From JAGVSV01 sp040766135 (GTDB taxonomy: Bacteria; Bacillota; Clostridia; Christensenellales; Aristaeellaceae), in assembly GCA_040766135.1 (NCBI GenBank), contig JAXGRA010000006.1:1-64000 (forward strand): a stretch of DNA of 64,000 nucleotides, given 5' to 3'. The stretch's first letter is position 1, and each line of letters opens with the position of its first letter. Position numbers and translations under genes: made by a program. Shown piece by piece: positions 56,555 through 64,000 of this stretch. Below the pieces are notes generated by a model that saw only the letters and a list, made by a program, of their open reading frames with translations, made no database searches and had not been told where the DNA came from.

Positions 56555-57528
56555 CACCACGTATCCTCTTTGGCGATAGCAACGACCCGACCCGCAACCT
56601 CGCTGTGGAGGAGGCCCTTCTCCTCAACGGGGCTGCGGGTCCCTTTCTGTACCTGTGGCAAAATGCGCACACCGTGGTCATTGGCAGCGGCCAGAACGCC
56701 TGGAAGGAATGCCGCACCGAGCTGCTGACCAGCCAGGGCGGCACATTGGTACGCCGCACCACAGGCGGCGGCGCGGTGTATCACGATTTAGGCAACCTGA
56801 ATTTCTCGTTCGTGATGCCTAAGGATATGTACGATGTTCCCACGCAAGCGCAGGTGATCGCGGATGCAATCGGGCGCTTTGGGGTGGTGGTCGAACGTTC
56901 CGGCCGCAATGACCTGGTGATACAAAAAACGCAGGCAAAGTTTTCCGGCAACGCTTTCCGGATGCGTCAGGATGCAGCGCTGCACCATGGCACCATTCTG
57001 GTCAATGTGGACATGGACAACTTAGGGCGCTATTTGGCCCCTTCCCGACAAAAACTGCAAGCCAAAGGCGTAGAAAGTGTGCGCAGCCGCGTGGAGAACC
57101 TCAGCGTGCACGCCCCGCACATGACCATCCCTGCGCTACAGGAGGCGCTTGCGCAGGCCTTTGCGGATACCTATGGCGCATCGGAACGTGTGACCATTGC
57201 AGATGTGCTTGCGCCCGCGCAGGTAGATGAACTTACACATAAGTATCGCTCCTGGGAGTGGACCTATGGAAAAACCCCGCGCTTTGACGTGCAGATGGAA
57301 ACGCGCTTTGCCTGGGGCGGGGTGGAGCTGATGCTGTCGTTGCGACGCGGCACGGTAGAACACGCCATCTGCTTTACCGATGCCATGGATGCGGACTTAG
57401 GGCATCGTGTGGCGAGCTTGCTGGTGGGCAGCGTATATGAACCAGCCGCACTGGCGCAGCGCCTTGCAGACAGCGACATCCCCGAAGATCGTGACATCGC
57501 TGCTTGGCTGGCCGCACAGGAGCTGTAA
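56551..57528 (+). CDS. lplA: Lipoate-protein ligase A
   Basis: A 325-residue lipoyltransferase that attaches lipoate to the E2 lysine. The LplA signature RRTTGGGAVYHDLGNLNFSF is present, and the lysine loop QAKFSGNAFRMRQDAALHHG is followed by GTILVNVDMDNLGRYL and a C-terminal accessory domain from about residue 240. ATG overlaps the E1 stop (ATGA), so it is translated together with the complex. This dedicated ligase means that lipoylation can be supplied with the complex. A hairpin terminator ends the transcript 12 bases after the stop. Confidence 0.95.
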   Translation: MTPRILFGDSNDPTRNLAVEEALLLNGAAGPFLYLWQNAHTVVIGSGQNAWKECRTELLTSQGGTLVRRTTGGGAVYHDLGNLNFSFVMPKDMYDVPTQAQVIADAIGRFGVVVERSGRNDLVIQKTQAKFSGNAFRMRQDAALHHGTILVNVDMDNLGRYLAPSRQKLQAKGVESVRSRVENLSVHAPHMTIPALQEALAQAFADTYGASERVTIADVLAPAQVDELTHKYRSWEWTYGKTPRFDVQMETRFAWGGVELMLSLRRGTVEHAICFTDAMDADLGHRVASLLVGSVYEPAALAQRLADSDIPEDRDIAAWLAAQEL

Positions 57529-57540
57529 TTCACAAACAAA

Positions 57541-57574
57541 AAGCCTGCAGTGCGTGAATGCCTGCGGGCTTTTT
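57541..57574 (+). terminator. Terminator after lplA
   Basis: A 10-bp stem with one G-T pair, AAGCCTGCAG (57541-57550) with CTGCGGGCTT (57562-57571), is followed by TTTTG. It ends the transcript that covers the dehydrogenase complex. Confidence 0.88.
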
Positions 57575-57672
57575 GTGCGCGATGGCGTACAAAACTACTA
57601 ATAGAACGGATGGGTGACTGTCAAGAAACAATATTATTTAAAATCGTTGTAAAAACAAAGAAAAATTTGCAT

Positions 57673-57701
57673 TTGACACATAATTATCATTCCGCTACAC
57701 T
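57673..57701 (+). promoter_or_regulatory. Promoter of the Na/Pi-cotransporter-like gene
   Basis: A perfect TTGACA (57673-57678) is followed after exactly 17 bases by TACACT (57696-57701). Confidence 0.82.
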
Positions 57702-57744
57702 CATGCTGCCCAATTTGCCGAAAGGCTAACGCCAGGAGGTTATT

Positions 57745-59520
57745 ATGAACATTTACGATGCATTCCACCTGATGGGCGGTTTAGCGCTGTTTTTGTTTGG
57801 CATGAATATAATGGGCGATTCCCTGGAAAAGCGTGCAGGGAGGCGCCTGAAAGTGATACTCGAGCAGCTAACCCGCAGTCCTCTCAAAGCTGCTTTGCTG
57901 GGTATGGGCGTCACAGCCATTATTCAAAGCTCGTCCGCTACCACGGTCATGGTAGTGGGCTTTGTTAACTCGGGCATTATGCAGCTCAGGCAGGCCATTG
58001 GTGTGGTGATGGGCGCAAACATTGGTACCACCATCACGGCATGGATACTGTCCTTAACCGGCATTACCAGTGATAGTTTTTGGGTGACGCTGCTAAAACC
58101 GTCCACATTCTCTCCGTTGCTGGCGTTCACCGGCATCGTAATGCTGCTGTTTGGCAAGCGCCACCGTGATACGGCGGGTATCTTGCTGGGTTTTTCGGTG
58201 CTGATGTACGGTATGGAGACCATGTCGGGCGCTGTCAATGGCTTGTCCAAGGACCCTGCATTTATAAACACCTTGATGTTGTTCTCCAATCCGCTCTTTG
58301 GCGTGCTGGCAGGCGCGGTGGTAACAGCTATTATCCAAAGCTCCTCGGCATCCATCGGTATTTTACAGGCCTTTGCTAATTCGGGCACCCTAACATTTGG
58401 GACGGCTATTCCCATTATAATGGGTCAGAACATAGGTACCTGTATTACCGCAGTACTATCATCTATCGGAGCCAATCGCAGTGCCAAACGTGTTGCTGTT
58501 GTGCATCTGCTATTCAATTTGATTGGCACAATGGTATTTTTGCCAGCATTTTATGCGCTGTATGCTTTGTTGGGCTTGGATTTTCTAAACCAGCCAATCA
58601 ATGCTTTCTATATCGCCATCTCGCATAGTGCTTTCAACGTCATGACCACCGCTATGTTGTTTCCGTTCATCAATGTTCTGGAAATGCTAGCGTACAAGGT
58701 TGTCCGGGACGATCATAAACGTGAGCGCCAGGCGCTGCTGGATGAGCGCTTCTTGAGTACCCCTTCCATTGCTATTGAACAAAGCCGCAGGCTGACTGCG
58801 CGTATGGCTATGGAAACCCACGTTGCTTTCTTGAAGGCCGATGCTTTGCTGGAAAAGTATGATGAGGCCGAAGCTGAAAATGTGTTGGCTATTGAAAACC
58901 AGGTTGACCTGTACGAGGATGAGTTGGGCGATTATCTGGTGAAGGTTAGTGCACAAAACATGTCCGACATCGAAAGTCGCGATGTGTCCAAGCTGCTGCA
59001 CAGCATTGATGACTTGGAGCGTATCTGTGACCATGCTATTAACATCAGTGAATCCGCACAAGAACTGCACGAAAAGGATATCCAGTTTTCGCCCGAGGCC
59101 ACGCAGCAGATGCGCGTTATGCGCGCGGCCGTGCGCGAAATTTTGGATATGGCGGTCAATGCCTTTGTCCAGAATGACATTGCCCTGGCCAAGCGTGTAG
59201 AGCCGCTGGAGGAAGTGGTGGACTTGCTGCGCACCAATATCCGGCAGGGGCATATTGAGCGCCTGCGTACCGGCGCTTGCACCATCGAGCTAGGCTTTGT
59301 GCTGGGCGACCTGCTCACCAATTTAGAGCGCGTGTCCGACCATTGCTCCAACATCGCCACCGCCGTCATTGAGATAGAGATGCACGGCAGCGTGGACGCT
59401 CACGCCTATCAGAAATCCCTGCGCTCCGGCGAAGCAGGCGCGCGTTTCCAACAAGAATTTGATGCATACCTGAAAAAATACGACCTTAACGTTGAATTTT
59501 TACCTGTTGCAGAATCCTGA
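57745..59520 (+). CDS. Na/Pi-cotransporter family protein with PhoU-like domain
   Basis: A 591-residue transporter. The membrane domain (about 1-320) contains two inverted repeat units, each with the Na/Pi signature QSSSA (IIQSSSATTVMVVGF near 55, and IIQSSSASIGILQAF near 195). A PhoU-like helical domain (about 350-550) follows, with EDELGDYLVKV and DLERVSDHCSNIA. Family members import phosphate with sodium, or export it, and the PhoU part may regulate activity. AGGAGG precedes ATG 57745. It is transcribed alone from its own promoter and is not beside pho-regulatory genes. Confidence 0.93.
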   Translation: MNIYDAFHLMGGLALFLFGMNIMGDSLEKRAGRRLKVILEQLTRSPLKAALLGMGVTAIIQSSSATTVMVVGFVNSGIMQLRQAIGVVMGANIGTTITAWILSLTGITSDSFWVTLLKPSTFSPLLAFTGIVMLLFGKRHRDTAGILLGFSVLMYGMETMSGAVNGLSKDPAFINTLMLFSNPLFGVLAGAVVTAIIQSSSASIGILQAFANSGTLTFGTAIPIIMGQNIGTCITAVLSSIGANRSAKRVAVVHLLFNLIGTMVFLPAFYALYALLGLDFLNQPINAFYIAISHSAFNVMTTAMLFPFINVLEMLAYKVVRDDHKRERQALLDERFLSTPSIAIEQSRRLTARMAMETHVAFLKADALLEKYDEAEAENVLAIENQVDLYEDELGDYLVKVSAQNMSDIESRDVSKLLHSIDDLERICDHAINISESAQELHEKDIQFSPEATQQMRVMRAAVREILDMAVNAFVQNDIALAKRVEPLEEVVDLLRTNIRQGHIERLRTGACTIELGFVLGDLLTNLERVSDHCSNIATAVIEIEMHGSVDAHAYQKSLRSGEAGARFQQEFDAYLKKYDLNVEFLPVAES

Positions 59521-59757
59521 CATTGCATAACAAAAGAGGAGTGTGCCTGGTGAAGAACTCGATTTATTACCTGAGGAGCATAATCATATCTTCGTCTTTC
59601 TTGTTCTCAGTGTATTAATACTAATATCAATAACATGGTGGCAACTACCTGTCTTGAATGCCATATAGAGTGCTCTCATAGGATTTTTCCGCATCATGCA
59701 AATTTTATAGATTGGCATAATATCTGAATACCGATATGAGATGTACGATATCTTAAT
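59521..59757. other. AT-rich intergenic region after the transporter
   Basis: Base composition turns AT-rich here. A GTG at 59550 preceded by AGAGGAG opens a 22-residue frame (VKNSIYYLRSIII... to TAA at 59616-59618), too short to call a gene and with no recognisable family. No terminator hairpin was found after the transporter, and no copy of the adjacent tRNA 3' ends was seen. Confidence 0.4.
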
Positions 59758-60849
59758 TCATTTTAGACTCAATTCCCCCCAAACATATGATACTCTTTCG
59801 CTTTTCTGTGAAAAGGCGCAGAATACTCTGAATATGACGTAAGAGATTAATCTCTTTTCCTGGAGTTCCTGAAATGTTGGGTTTTTTAGCAACCAATTGC
59901 GAACGGAGATTTCAATTTCATTTGTATCGCTAGAACTGTTCGATAGCAATATACCGTAGACGTAGTTTTCGATTACCGAATAATACTGATCGATCAAAAA
60001 ATCAGCTAGTTTGATATAATCATTGCTATCAACCCATGATTTCTTTTCTTCATTTCCCTGTCCAATTCTTGATAGATTTTCCTGAACCTCAAGGTAGCTG
60101 AAGGTACATGAAAATGAATATAAATTATAATCTCTTCGACCGACCAGTAAACTTTTTGTTGAATTGTAGTTTTTGTTATTCAATGAACTATTAATTAAAC
60201 GTACATAATCGAATTCCTTGTTAAGCAACTCTAAATAATCATACTTTGCAATTTCATACACTGAGAAATAGTATTGCATCCAATTTTCAGGATAAATAAT
60301 AGGCTCATGCCACCCGTTCTCCAAGCGCCTTATTTGAGTATCTAGATCATTTAATATCGATGCGAGAAAACGAGCACTTGTTTGGGCAAGTTTATGGTTT
60401 CTTCTTTCTTCGGTAGATAAAGAAAACATAATAACAAGCATTGCTGCAATACTGGAAAGAAAACCTCCGATAAGGCCACCGATATCTGGATTATAGTCTT
60501 CCCATTTTAGAGGATTTGCTATCATAAAATATATAGTACCGATAGCAACGATAATTATCAGAATGATCGTTATAGCAATGCTAATGACCACGACACCATG
60601 TTTGATTTTTACATACTCAATAAGAATAGCGGTGCTAAAAACAATTGCCATCATGCTGGAAACCACAAGGAATACGTTTACCAAATCATTCCAAAATATC
60701 AACTCAAATTTTGTTGCCCAAAGACCTATCTTTATTATCATAGAAAAAAGGAAAATATAAAGTGAAACAAGAGAAATAGTAGCAAGTGTTTTTAGTAACT
60801 TTGTATTCCTATAAGAAGCAGGGTGTTTTTCATATCTGTTAAACAACAT
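59758..60849 (-). CDS. Orphan AT-rich membrane protein of unknown function
   Basis: A 363-residue protein not recognised. Four hydrophobic segments lie in the first half: about 25-45, 55-80, 85-112 and 123-145 (IGGLIGGFLSSIAAMLVIMF). A soluble C-terminal region of about 210 residues follows, rich in Tyr, Asn, Glu and Lys. The GG(x)2GG segment followed by a helix recalls accessory membrane proteins annotated as putative phage-abortive-infection or similar, but no residue proves this. AGGAGG lies 8 bases before ATG 60849, so it is preferred over GTG 60858. Codon use is strongly AT-rich, unlike all neighbours, and the gene lies between a transporter and tRNA genes, so horizontal acquisition is likely. 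Confidence 0.7.
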   Translation of the reverse strand: MLFNRYEKHPASYRNTKLLKTLATISLVSLYIFLFSMIIKIGLWATKFELIFWNDLVNVFLVVSSMMAIVFSTAILIEYVKIKHGVVVISIAITIILIIIVAIGTIYFMIANPLKWEDYNPDIGGLIGGFLSSIAAMLVIMFSLSTEERRNHKLAQTSARFLASILNDLDTQIRRLENGWHEPIIYPENWMQYYFSVYEIAKYDYLELLNKEFDYVRLINSSLNNKNYNSTKSLLVGRRDYNLYSFSCTFSYLEVQENLSRIGQGNEEKKSWVDSNDYIKLADFLIDQYYSVIENYVYGILLSNSSSDTNEIEISVRNWLLKNPTFQELQEKRLISYVIFRVFCAFSQKSERVSYVWGELSLK

Positions 60850-60969
60850 TCGGACCACCTCCTAATTTACTATATCACACAGTGTCTATGAATGGTGAAG
60901 CATCAGTGACCATAATTGATGCAATATTAATAAAGTTCGGATCCTAATACATATAGAATTAGAGAGATC

Positions 60970-60992
60970 AAAAAAACCGTCAAAATTGACGG
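60970..60992 (-). terminator. Terminator of the tRNA-Met pair
   Basis: On the minus strand CCGTCA-ATTT-TGACGG (60977-60992) is followed by seven T residues. It ends the transcript of the two tRNAs. Confidence 0.9.
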
Positions 60993-61001
60993 CACTGAAA
61001 G

Positions 61002-61078
61002 TGGTAGCGGCGGTCGGATTTGAACCAACGACACTCCGGGTATGAACCGAATGCTCTAGCCAACTGAGCTACGCCGCC
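61002..61078 (-). tRNA. tRNA-Met (CAT), elongator
   Basis: A 77-base tRNA with encoded CCA. The acceptor stem is GGCGGCG with CGCCGCT, the D-arm is GCTCAGTTGGCTAGAGC, the anticodon loop TTCATAC holds CAT, and the T-arm is GTTGG-TTCAAAT-CCGAC. It closely matches elongator Met tRNAs of Bacillota. An Ile tRNA with lysidine-modified CAT is excluded mainly by overall resemblance. Confidence 0.92.
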
Positions 61079-61085
61079 AAAAAAA

Positions 61086-61162
<77 letters not shown>

Positions 61163-61187
61163 ACATACGTTTTTCAACGCAAGAATA

Positions 61188-61216
61188 ACTCTACCAGAGA
61201 TTCGGATACTCGTCAA
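61188..61216 (-). promoter_or_regulatory. Promoter of the tRNA-Met pair
   Basis: On the minus strand TTGACG (61211-61216) and TAGAGT (61188-61193) are separated by exactly 17 bases, about 26 bases before the initiator tRNA. Confidence 0.78.
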
Positions 61217-61286
61217 GGCCTCTGCACACTTTTTTGTTTTGTGGCAGGTGAGCAGTGGCAGTCAGTTGGCTAGAAATATTCCTGCA

Positions 61287-62705
61287 TTAGGGCATGTCAA
61301 ACATTTTGCCAGGGTTCATGATGAGGTTGGGGTCCAGCGCCTTTTTGATGGCGCGCATCATGCCCAGCTCCACCGGGTCCATCAGGCGTTGCATAGAATC
61401 CTTGCGCTTGATGCCGATGCCATGTTCGCCGGACAATTTACCGCCCAGATTATGTACAGCATCATATAGCTCCTCCAGCGCCTGCTGTTCGGCGTCATAC
61501 CATTCTTCCATGGTGCTATCGGGGTTTTTGACCAGCGTTGTATGCAGGTTGCCATCGCCTGCGTGGCCATAGGTGGGCATAGCAATGCCATATTTTTGCG
61601 AGATGGCCGCAATGCGCGGCATCAGCGCCGGGATACTGCCGATGGGCACAACAATGTCTTCCAGGCTTTGATGGGGGGATACCACCTTGAAGGCCTCGGC
61701 AATGTTGCGGCGCACCGACCACACGCGCTCCTGCGTGGTGTAGTTGTCTGCTACGTATACTTCAATGGCATTGTGTTCCAACAGCAGCTCGCCAATGCGC
61801 TCGGCGTCCATGTCCACCTGATCTTTGCGTGTGCCATCCACGCTGACCAGCAGCATAGCCCCGGCCTGCTGCCAGGGCAGGTGTTCATTTAAATATTCGC
61901 AGGAGGTGTGCACGCTGGCCCTGTCCATAAACTCAATAGAGGTGGGCGTAATGCCGCCCTTGGAAAAGATAATGGGCACGGCGGCAATGGCGGTGTCCAC
62001 ATCGGGGAACAGCACCAGCAGGTCGGTCTGGTACAGCGGGCGGGGGGACAGCTTGATGATGGCCTTGGTGACGATGCCCAGCGTGCCTTCCGAACCCACA
62101 ATCAGCTTTTTTAAGTCATAGCCAGTGACGTCCTTTACGTTCTTCCCGCCCAGCATGACCACATCGCCCAGCGGGGTGACCAGTTCCATACCCATGATGT
62201 ACTGCCCCGTCACGCCGTACTTGACGGCCTTGCCGCCGCCGGCATTCTCGGCAATATTGCCGCCCACAAAGCAGGATTCCAAGCTCATGGGATATCCGGC
62301 AAAGAACAGGCCATGATCGGCCACCAGGTCGTTGATGTCATTGGTGACAAGGCCGGGCTCTACCACGATCATCATGTTGGCGTAGTCGATTTCCAATACC
62401 TTGTTCATCTTTTCCAATGACAGGAGAATACCGCCATATACCGGGATAGCGCCGCCGGACAGGCCGGAGCCTGCGCCACGCGGCGTAATGGGAATGAGGT
62501 GCCGGTTAGCCAATTTAACCAGATCCGCCACCTGCGCGGTTTCGGTGGGGGTTACCACCACGCCGGGCATCACGCCATATTGATCGGCTGGGGTCTCATC
62601 ATGGGCATAGGGTGCCATGGCGTCCGGCTCTACGATTACATTACGAGAGCCTACAATGGCTGTGATTTCGGCCAGGATATCCGGGGTCATGCTGTTGTAT
62701 GTCAT
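61287..62705 (-). CDS. FAD-binding dehydrogenase of the D-lactate/glycolate oxidase (GlcD/LctD) family
   Basis: A 472-residue flavoprotein. The PCMH-type FAD domain (about 45-220) has ITPRGAGSGLSGGAIPV, YPMSLESCFVGGNIAENAGG and GGKNVKDVTGYDLKKL. The C-terminal FAD-oxidase cap domain ends with the His-containing PTYGHAGDGNLHTTL and LSGEHGIGIKRK. Directly upstream are etfA and etfB with overlapping ends, as in electron-confurcating lactate dehydrogenase (LctBCD) operons. It likely oxidises D-lactate or a related 2-hydroxyacid and passes electrons to Etf. GCGGAGG precedes ATG 62705. Lactate, glycolate or another hydroxyacid cannot be separated by sequence alone. Confidence 0.92.
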   Translation of the reverse strand: MTYNSMTPDILAEITAIVGSRNVIVEPDAMAPYAHDETPADQYGVMPGVVVTPTETAQVADLVKLANRHLIPITPRGAGSGLSGGAIPVYGGILLSLEKMNKVLEIDYANMMIVVEPGLVTNDINDLVADHGLFFAGYPMSLESCFVGGNIAENAGGGKAVKYGVTGQYIMGMELVTPLGDVVMLGGKNVKDVTGYDLKKLIVGSEGTLGIVTKAIIKLSPRPLYQTDLLVLFPDVDTAIAAVPIIFSKGGITPTSIEFMDRASVHTSCEYLNEHLPWQQAGAMLLVSVDGTRKDQVDMDAERIGELLLEHNAIEVYVADNYTTQERVWSVRRNIAEAFKVVSPHQSLEDIVVPIGSIPALMPRIAAISQKYGIAMPTYGHAGDGNLHTTLVKNPDSTMEEWYDAEQQALEELYDAVHNLGGKLSGEHGIGIKRKDSMQRLMDPVELGMMRAIKKALDPNLIMNPGKMFDMP

Positions 62706-63700
62706 GGTTGCACCTCCGCTGCCAGCCGTTGGTTCAGCCGCGGCAGCACGTCAAACAGGTCGGCCACGATGCCAAAGTCCGCCACTTGGAAAATGGTGGC
62801 ATCCTCATTGCTGTTGATGGCCACAATGGTATCGGCAGTTTTCATGCCCGCTAAATGCTGGATGGCACCGGACACGCCCACTGCGATGTACAGTTTGGGC
62901 GTGACGGTCTTGCCGGATAGCCCTACCTGCTGTGGATAGGTAGCCCAGCCGCGGTCTACCGCGTCGCGCGAGGCCCCAACCATGCCGTTCAAGTGCCCGG
63001 CCAGTTCATAAAGCTGTGCAAAGTTCTCGGCTTTTTTCATGCCGCGTCCGCCTGCGACCACCACATCAGCTTCCTGAATGTTGTCGCCGCCCTGCGTATT
63101 CTCGCGCGTGGCCAGGTGCCGCACGCGGGTATCCAGCCAAGCCTGATCAAAGTCTACGGTTTCTATTATGCCGGTGCGCGTCTCATCCCTGTCCAGCGGC
63201 CGCGTGGATTTGGGGCGTACGGTGGCCATCTGCGGCCGATGGTTGGGTGATTTAATCGTGGCCAGGATGTTGCCGCCAATGGCCGGGCGCGTCTGCAGCA
63301 GATCATGCGTTTCCGGGTCAATGGCAAGCCCCGTGCAGTCCGCCGTCAGCCCGGCGTGCAAGCGCATTGCGGCATGCGGCATCAGCGTGCGGCCGTTATA
63401 GGTAGCCGCTGCCAGCACGATGTCGGGCTGGCGCTGCCGGATGAAATCACACAAAATATTCGAATATGTCTCCACGATAAAACTGTCCAGCCGTTCGTCC
63501 TGTACAGTCAGTACACGGTCTGCGCCGCGTGCGATGAGTTCCTGTAGTTCGCTGTGCGGCACGGCGCTGCCGATAAGCACCGATACCAGTTCCTGTCCCA
63601 AATCGTCGGCCAGTTGACGGCCACGCGCCAATAATTCAAAGGATACCGCGCGCAGCTTGCCCTGATGCGCCTCCGCAATGGTCCATACGCCTTTGTGCAT
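62702..63700 (-). CDS. etfA: Electron transfer flavoprotein subunit alpha
   Basis: A 332-residue EtfA. The N-terminal adenine-nucleotide-type domain holds ATYNGRTLMPHAAMRL. The C-terminal FAD domain has VVAGGRGMKK, GASRDAVDRGW, GKTVTPKLYIAVGVSGAIQH and AINSNEDATIFQVADFGIVAD. There is no N-terminal ferredoxin-like domain, which I recall being present in EtfA of the confurcating lactate dehydrogenase of Acetobacterium. AAGGAG sits six bases ahead of ATG 63700 and overlaps the ATG at 63706, so 63700 is preferred. It partners EtfB just upstream and feeds or receives electrons from the dehydrogenase downstream, whose ATG overlaps its stop. Confidence 0.95.
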   Translation of the reverse strand: MHKGVWTIAEAHQGKLRAVSFELLARGRQLADDLGQELVSVLIGSAVPHSELQELIARGADRVLTVQDERLDSFIVETYSNILCDFIRQRQPDIVLAAATYNGRTLMPHAAMRLHAGLTADCTGLAIDPETHDLLQTRPAIGGNILATIKSPNHRPQMATVRPKSTRPLDRDETRTGIIETVDFDQAWLDTRVRHLATRENTQGGDNIQEADVVVAGGRGMKKAENFAQLYELAGHLNGMVGASRDAVDRGWATYPQQVGLSGKTVTPKLYIAVGVSGAIQHLAGMKTADTIVAINSNEDATIFQVADFGIVADLFDVLPRLNQRLAAEVQP

Positions 63701-63710
63701 GTTCATCTCC

Positions 63711-64000
63711 TTATACCAAATCCTTATCCTTGAGGAAGGCTACCAGTTTGTCCACTGCATCCTCCAACGCTTGCTCATCGGCGGGTTTTAGCAGCACACC
63801 GCCTCTGGTTACTTTGGGCGTTTCGATTTTCGTGACGCGCGTAGGTGAGCCCTTCAAGCCGATTTTATCTTTTTCCACGCTTAAGTTGTCGGCACTATAT
63901 ACTTTGATATCGGCTTTGCGTGCCCGCTGCTTGCCGCGCAGCGTGGGCAGCCGGGGGAAGCTTACTTCCTTGACCACGGTCAGCAGCGCGGGCAGCGGCA
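63711..64000 (-). CDS. etfB: Electron transfer flavoprotein subunit beta, C-terminal part (5' end outside window)
   Basis: The last 95 or so codons of an EtfB subunit, read in from the window edge. LPALLTVVKEVSFPRLPTLR is the conserved AMP/FAD-proximal segment of EtfB, followed by GKQRARKADIKVYSADNL. The C-terminal tail with a lysine-rich helix ends KDKDLV. The stop is 10 bases before the start of etfA. The N-terminal two thirds lie beyond position 64000, so bifurcating-type FAD residues there cannot be assessed. Confidence 0.92.
   Translation of the reverse strand, partial: PLPALLTVVKEVSFPRLPTLRGKQRARKADIKVYSADNLSVEKDKIGLKGSPTRVTKIETPKVTRGGVLLKPADEQALEDAVDKLVAFLKDKDLV

Noticed and set aside
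60899..60924. GCATCA..TGATGC inverted repeat as an operator
   Set aside because: Six-base arms with an 11-base gap in AT-rich DNA can arise by chance, and no promoter was identified around it.
59521..61078. Integrative element using the tRNA-Met 3' end as an attachment site
   Set aside because: No integrase is present and no second copy of the tRNA 3' sequence was found near 59521-59757. Only a single AT-rich gene is present.

Overview
The window looks like the chromosome of a strictly anaerobic member of the Clostridia (Bacillota). The DNA is GC-rich, most genes have an AGGAGG-type ribosome binding site, and many start codons overlap the previous stop. Other clues are a single-chain pyruvate:ferredoxin oxidoreductase, an EtfAB-linked lactate/glycolate-type dehydrogenase, a transcarboxylase-like biotin system, a T-box leader before valS, a short signal-less YidC followed by Jag, and rpoB-rpoC adjacent in one operon. 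I cannot name the genus.

Layout. 1-219: right end of an ISAs1-like insertion sequence. 422-4178: beta-galactosidase and a glycerophosphodiesterase. 4192-6102 (minus): a DUF5685-like, DnaJ and zinc-ribbon trio. 6242-16197 (plus): a tightly packed run with a CorC-like membrane protein, a thioredoxin-reductase-like flavoprotein, a secreted DUF3298-like protein, tdh-kbl (threonine to glycine plus acetyl-CoA), trpS, an alpha/beta hydrolase, a P1 peptidase, acpS and nnrDE. 16118-17164 (minus): sua5/tsaC, whose 3' end overlaps nnrDE. 17195-17678: no protein gene, but a nested palindromic repeat and a candidate 6S RNA with its own promoter and terminator. 17679-25013 (minus): rpoBC with a clear promoter and terminator.

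25305-30739 holds a membrane zinc peptidase and, on the minus strand, an envelope operon (GtrA, a small protein, a GT-C-like membrane protein and a polytopic acyltransferase). nifJ (30819-34370, minus) is divergent from rpmH-rnpA-yidD-yidC-jag. A second consensus promoter starts yceD-rpmF, followed by a T-box leader, valS (interrupted by a one-base frameshift), rsmH and rsmI. 43070-46620 is a promoter-to-terminator biotin operon: CoA carboxyltransferase, OadG-like protein, biotin carrier and 5S-type carboxyltransferase. 46762-57528 is one co-directional block: a rhamnose-mutarotase-like protein, class II aldolase, SDR, PHP phosphoesterase and sorbitol/sorbose-type dehydrogenase, followed directly by a 2-oxoacid/acetoin dehydrogenase-like complex (E2, E3, fused E1) and its lipoate ligase. 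This block is the best candidate for an uncharacterised pathway, because nifJ would make a dedicated pyruvate dehydrogenase redundant.

57745-59520 is a Na/Pi-cotransporter-like protein. An AT-rich orphan membrane protein (59758-60849), probably acquired, sits between it and two tRNA-Met genes (elongator and initiator). The window closes with a minus-strand etfB-etfA-FAD dehydrogenase operon, truncated at position 64000. No CRISPR array, rRNA operon or complete prophage was seen.
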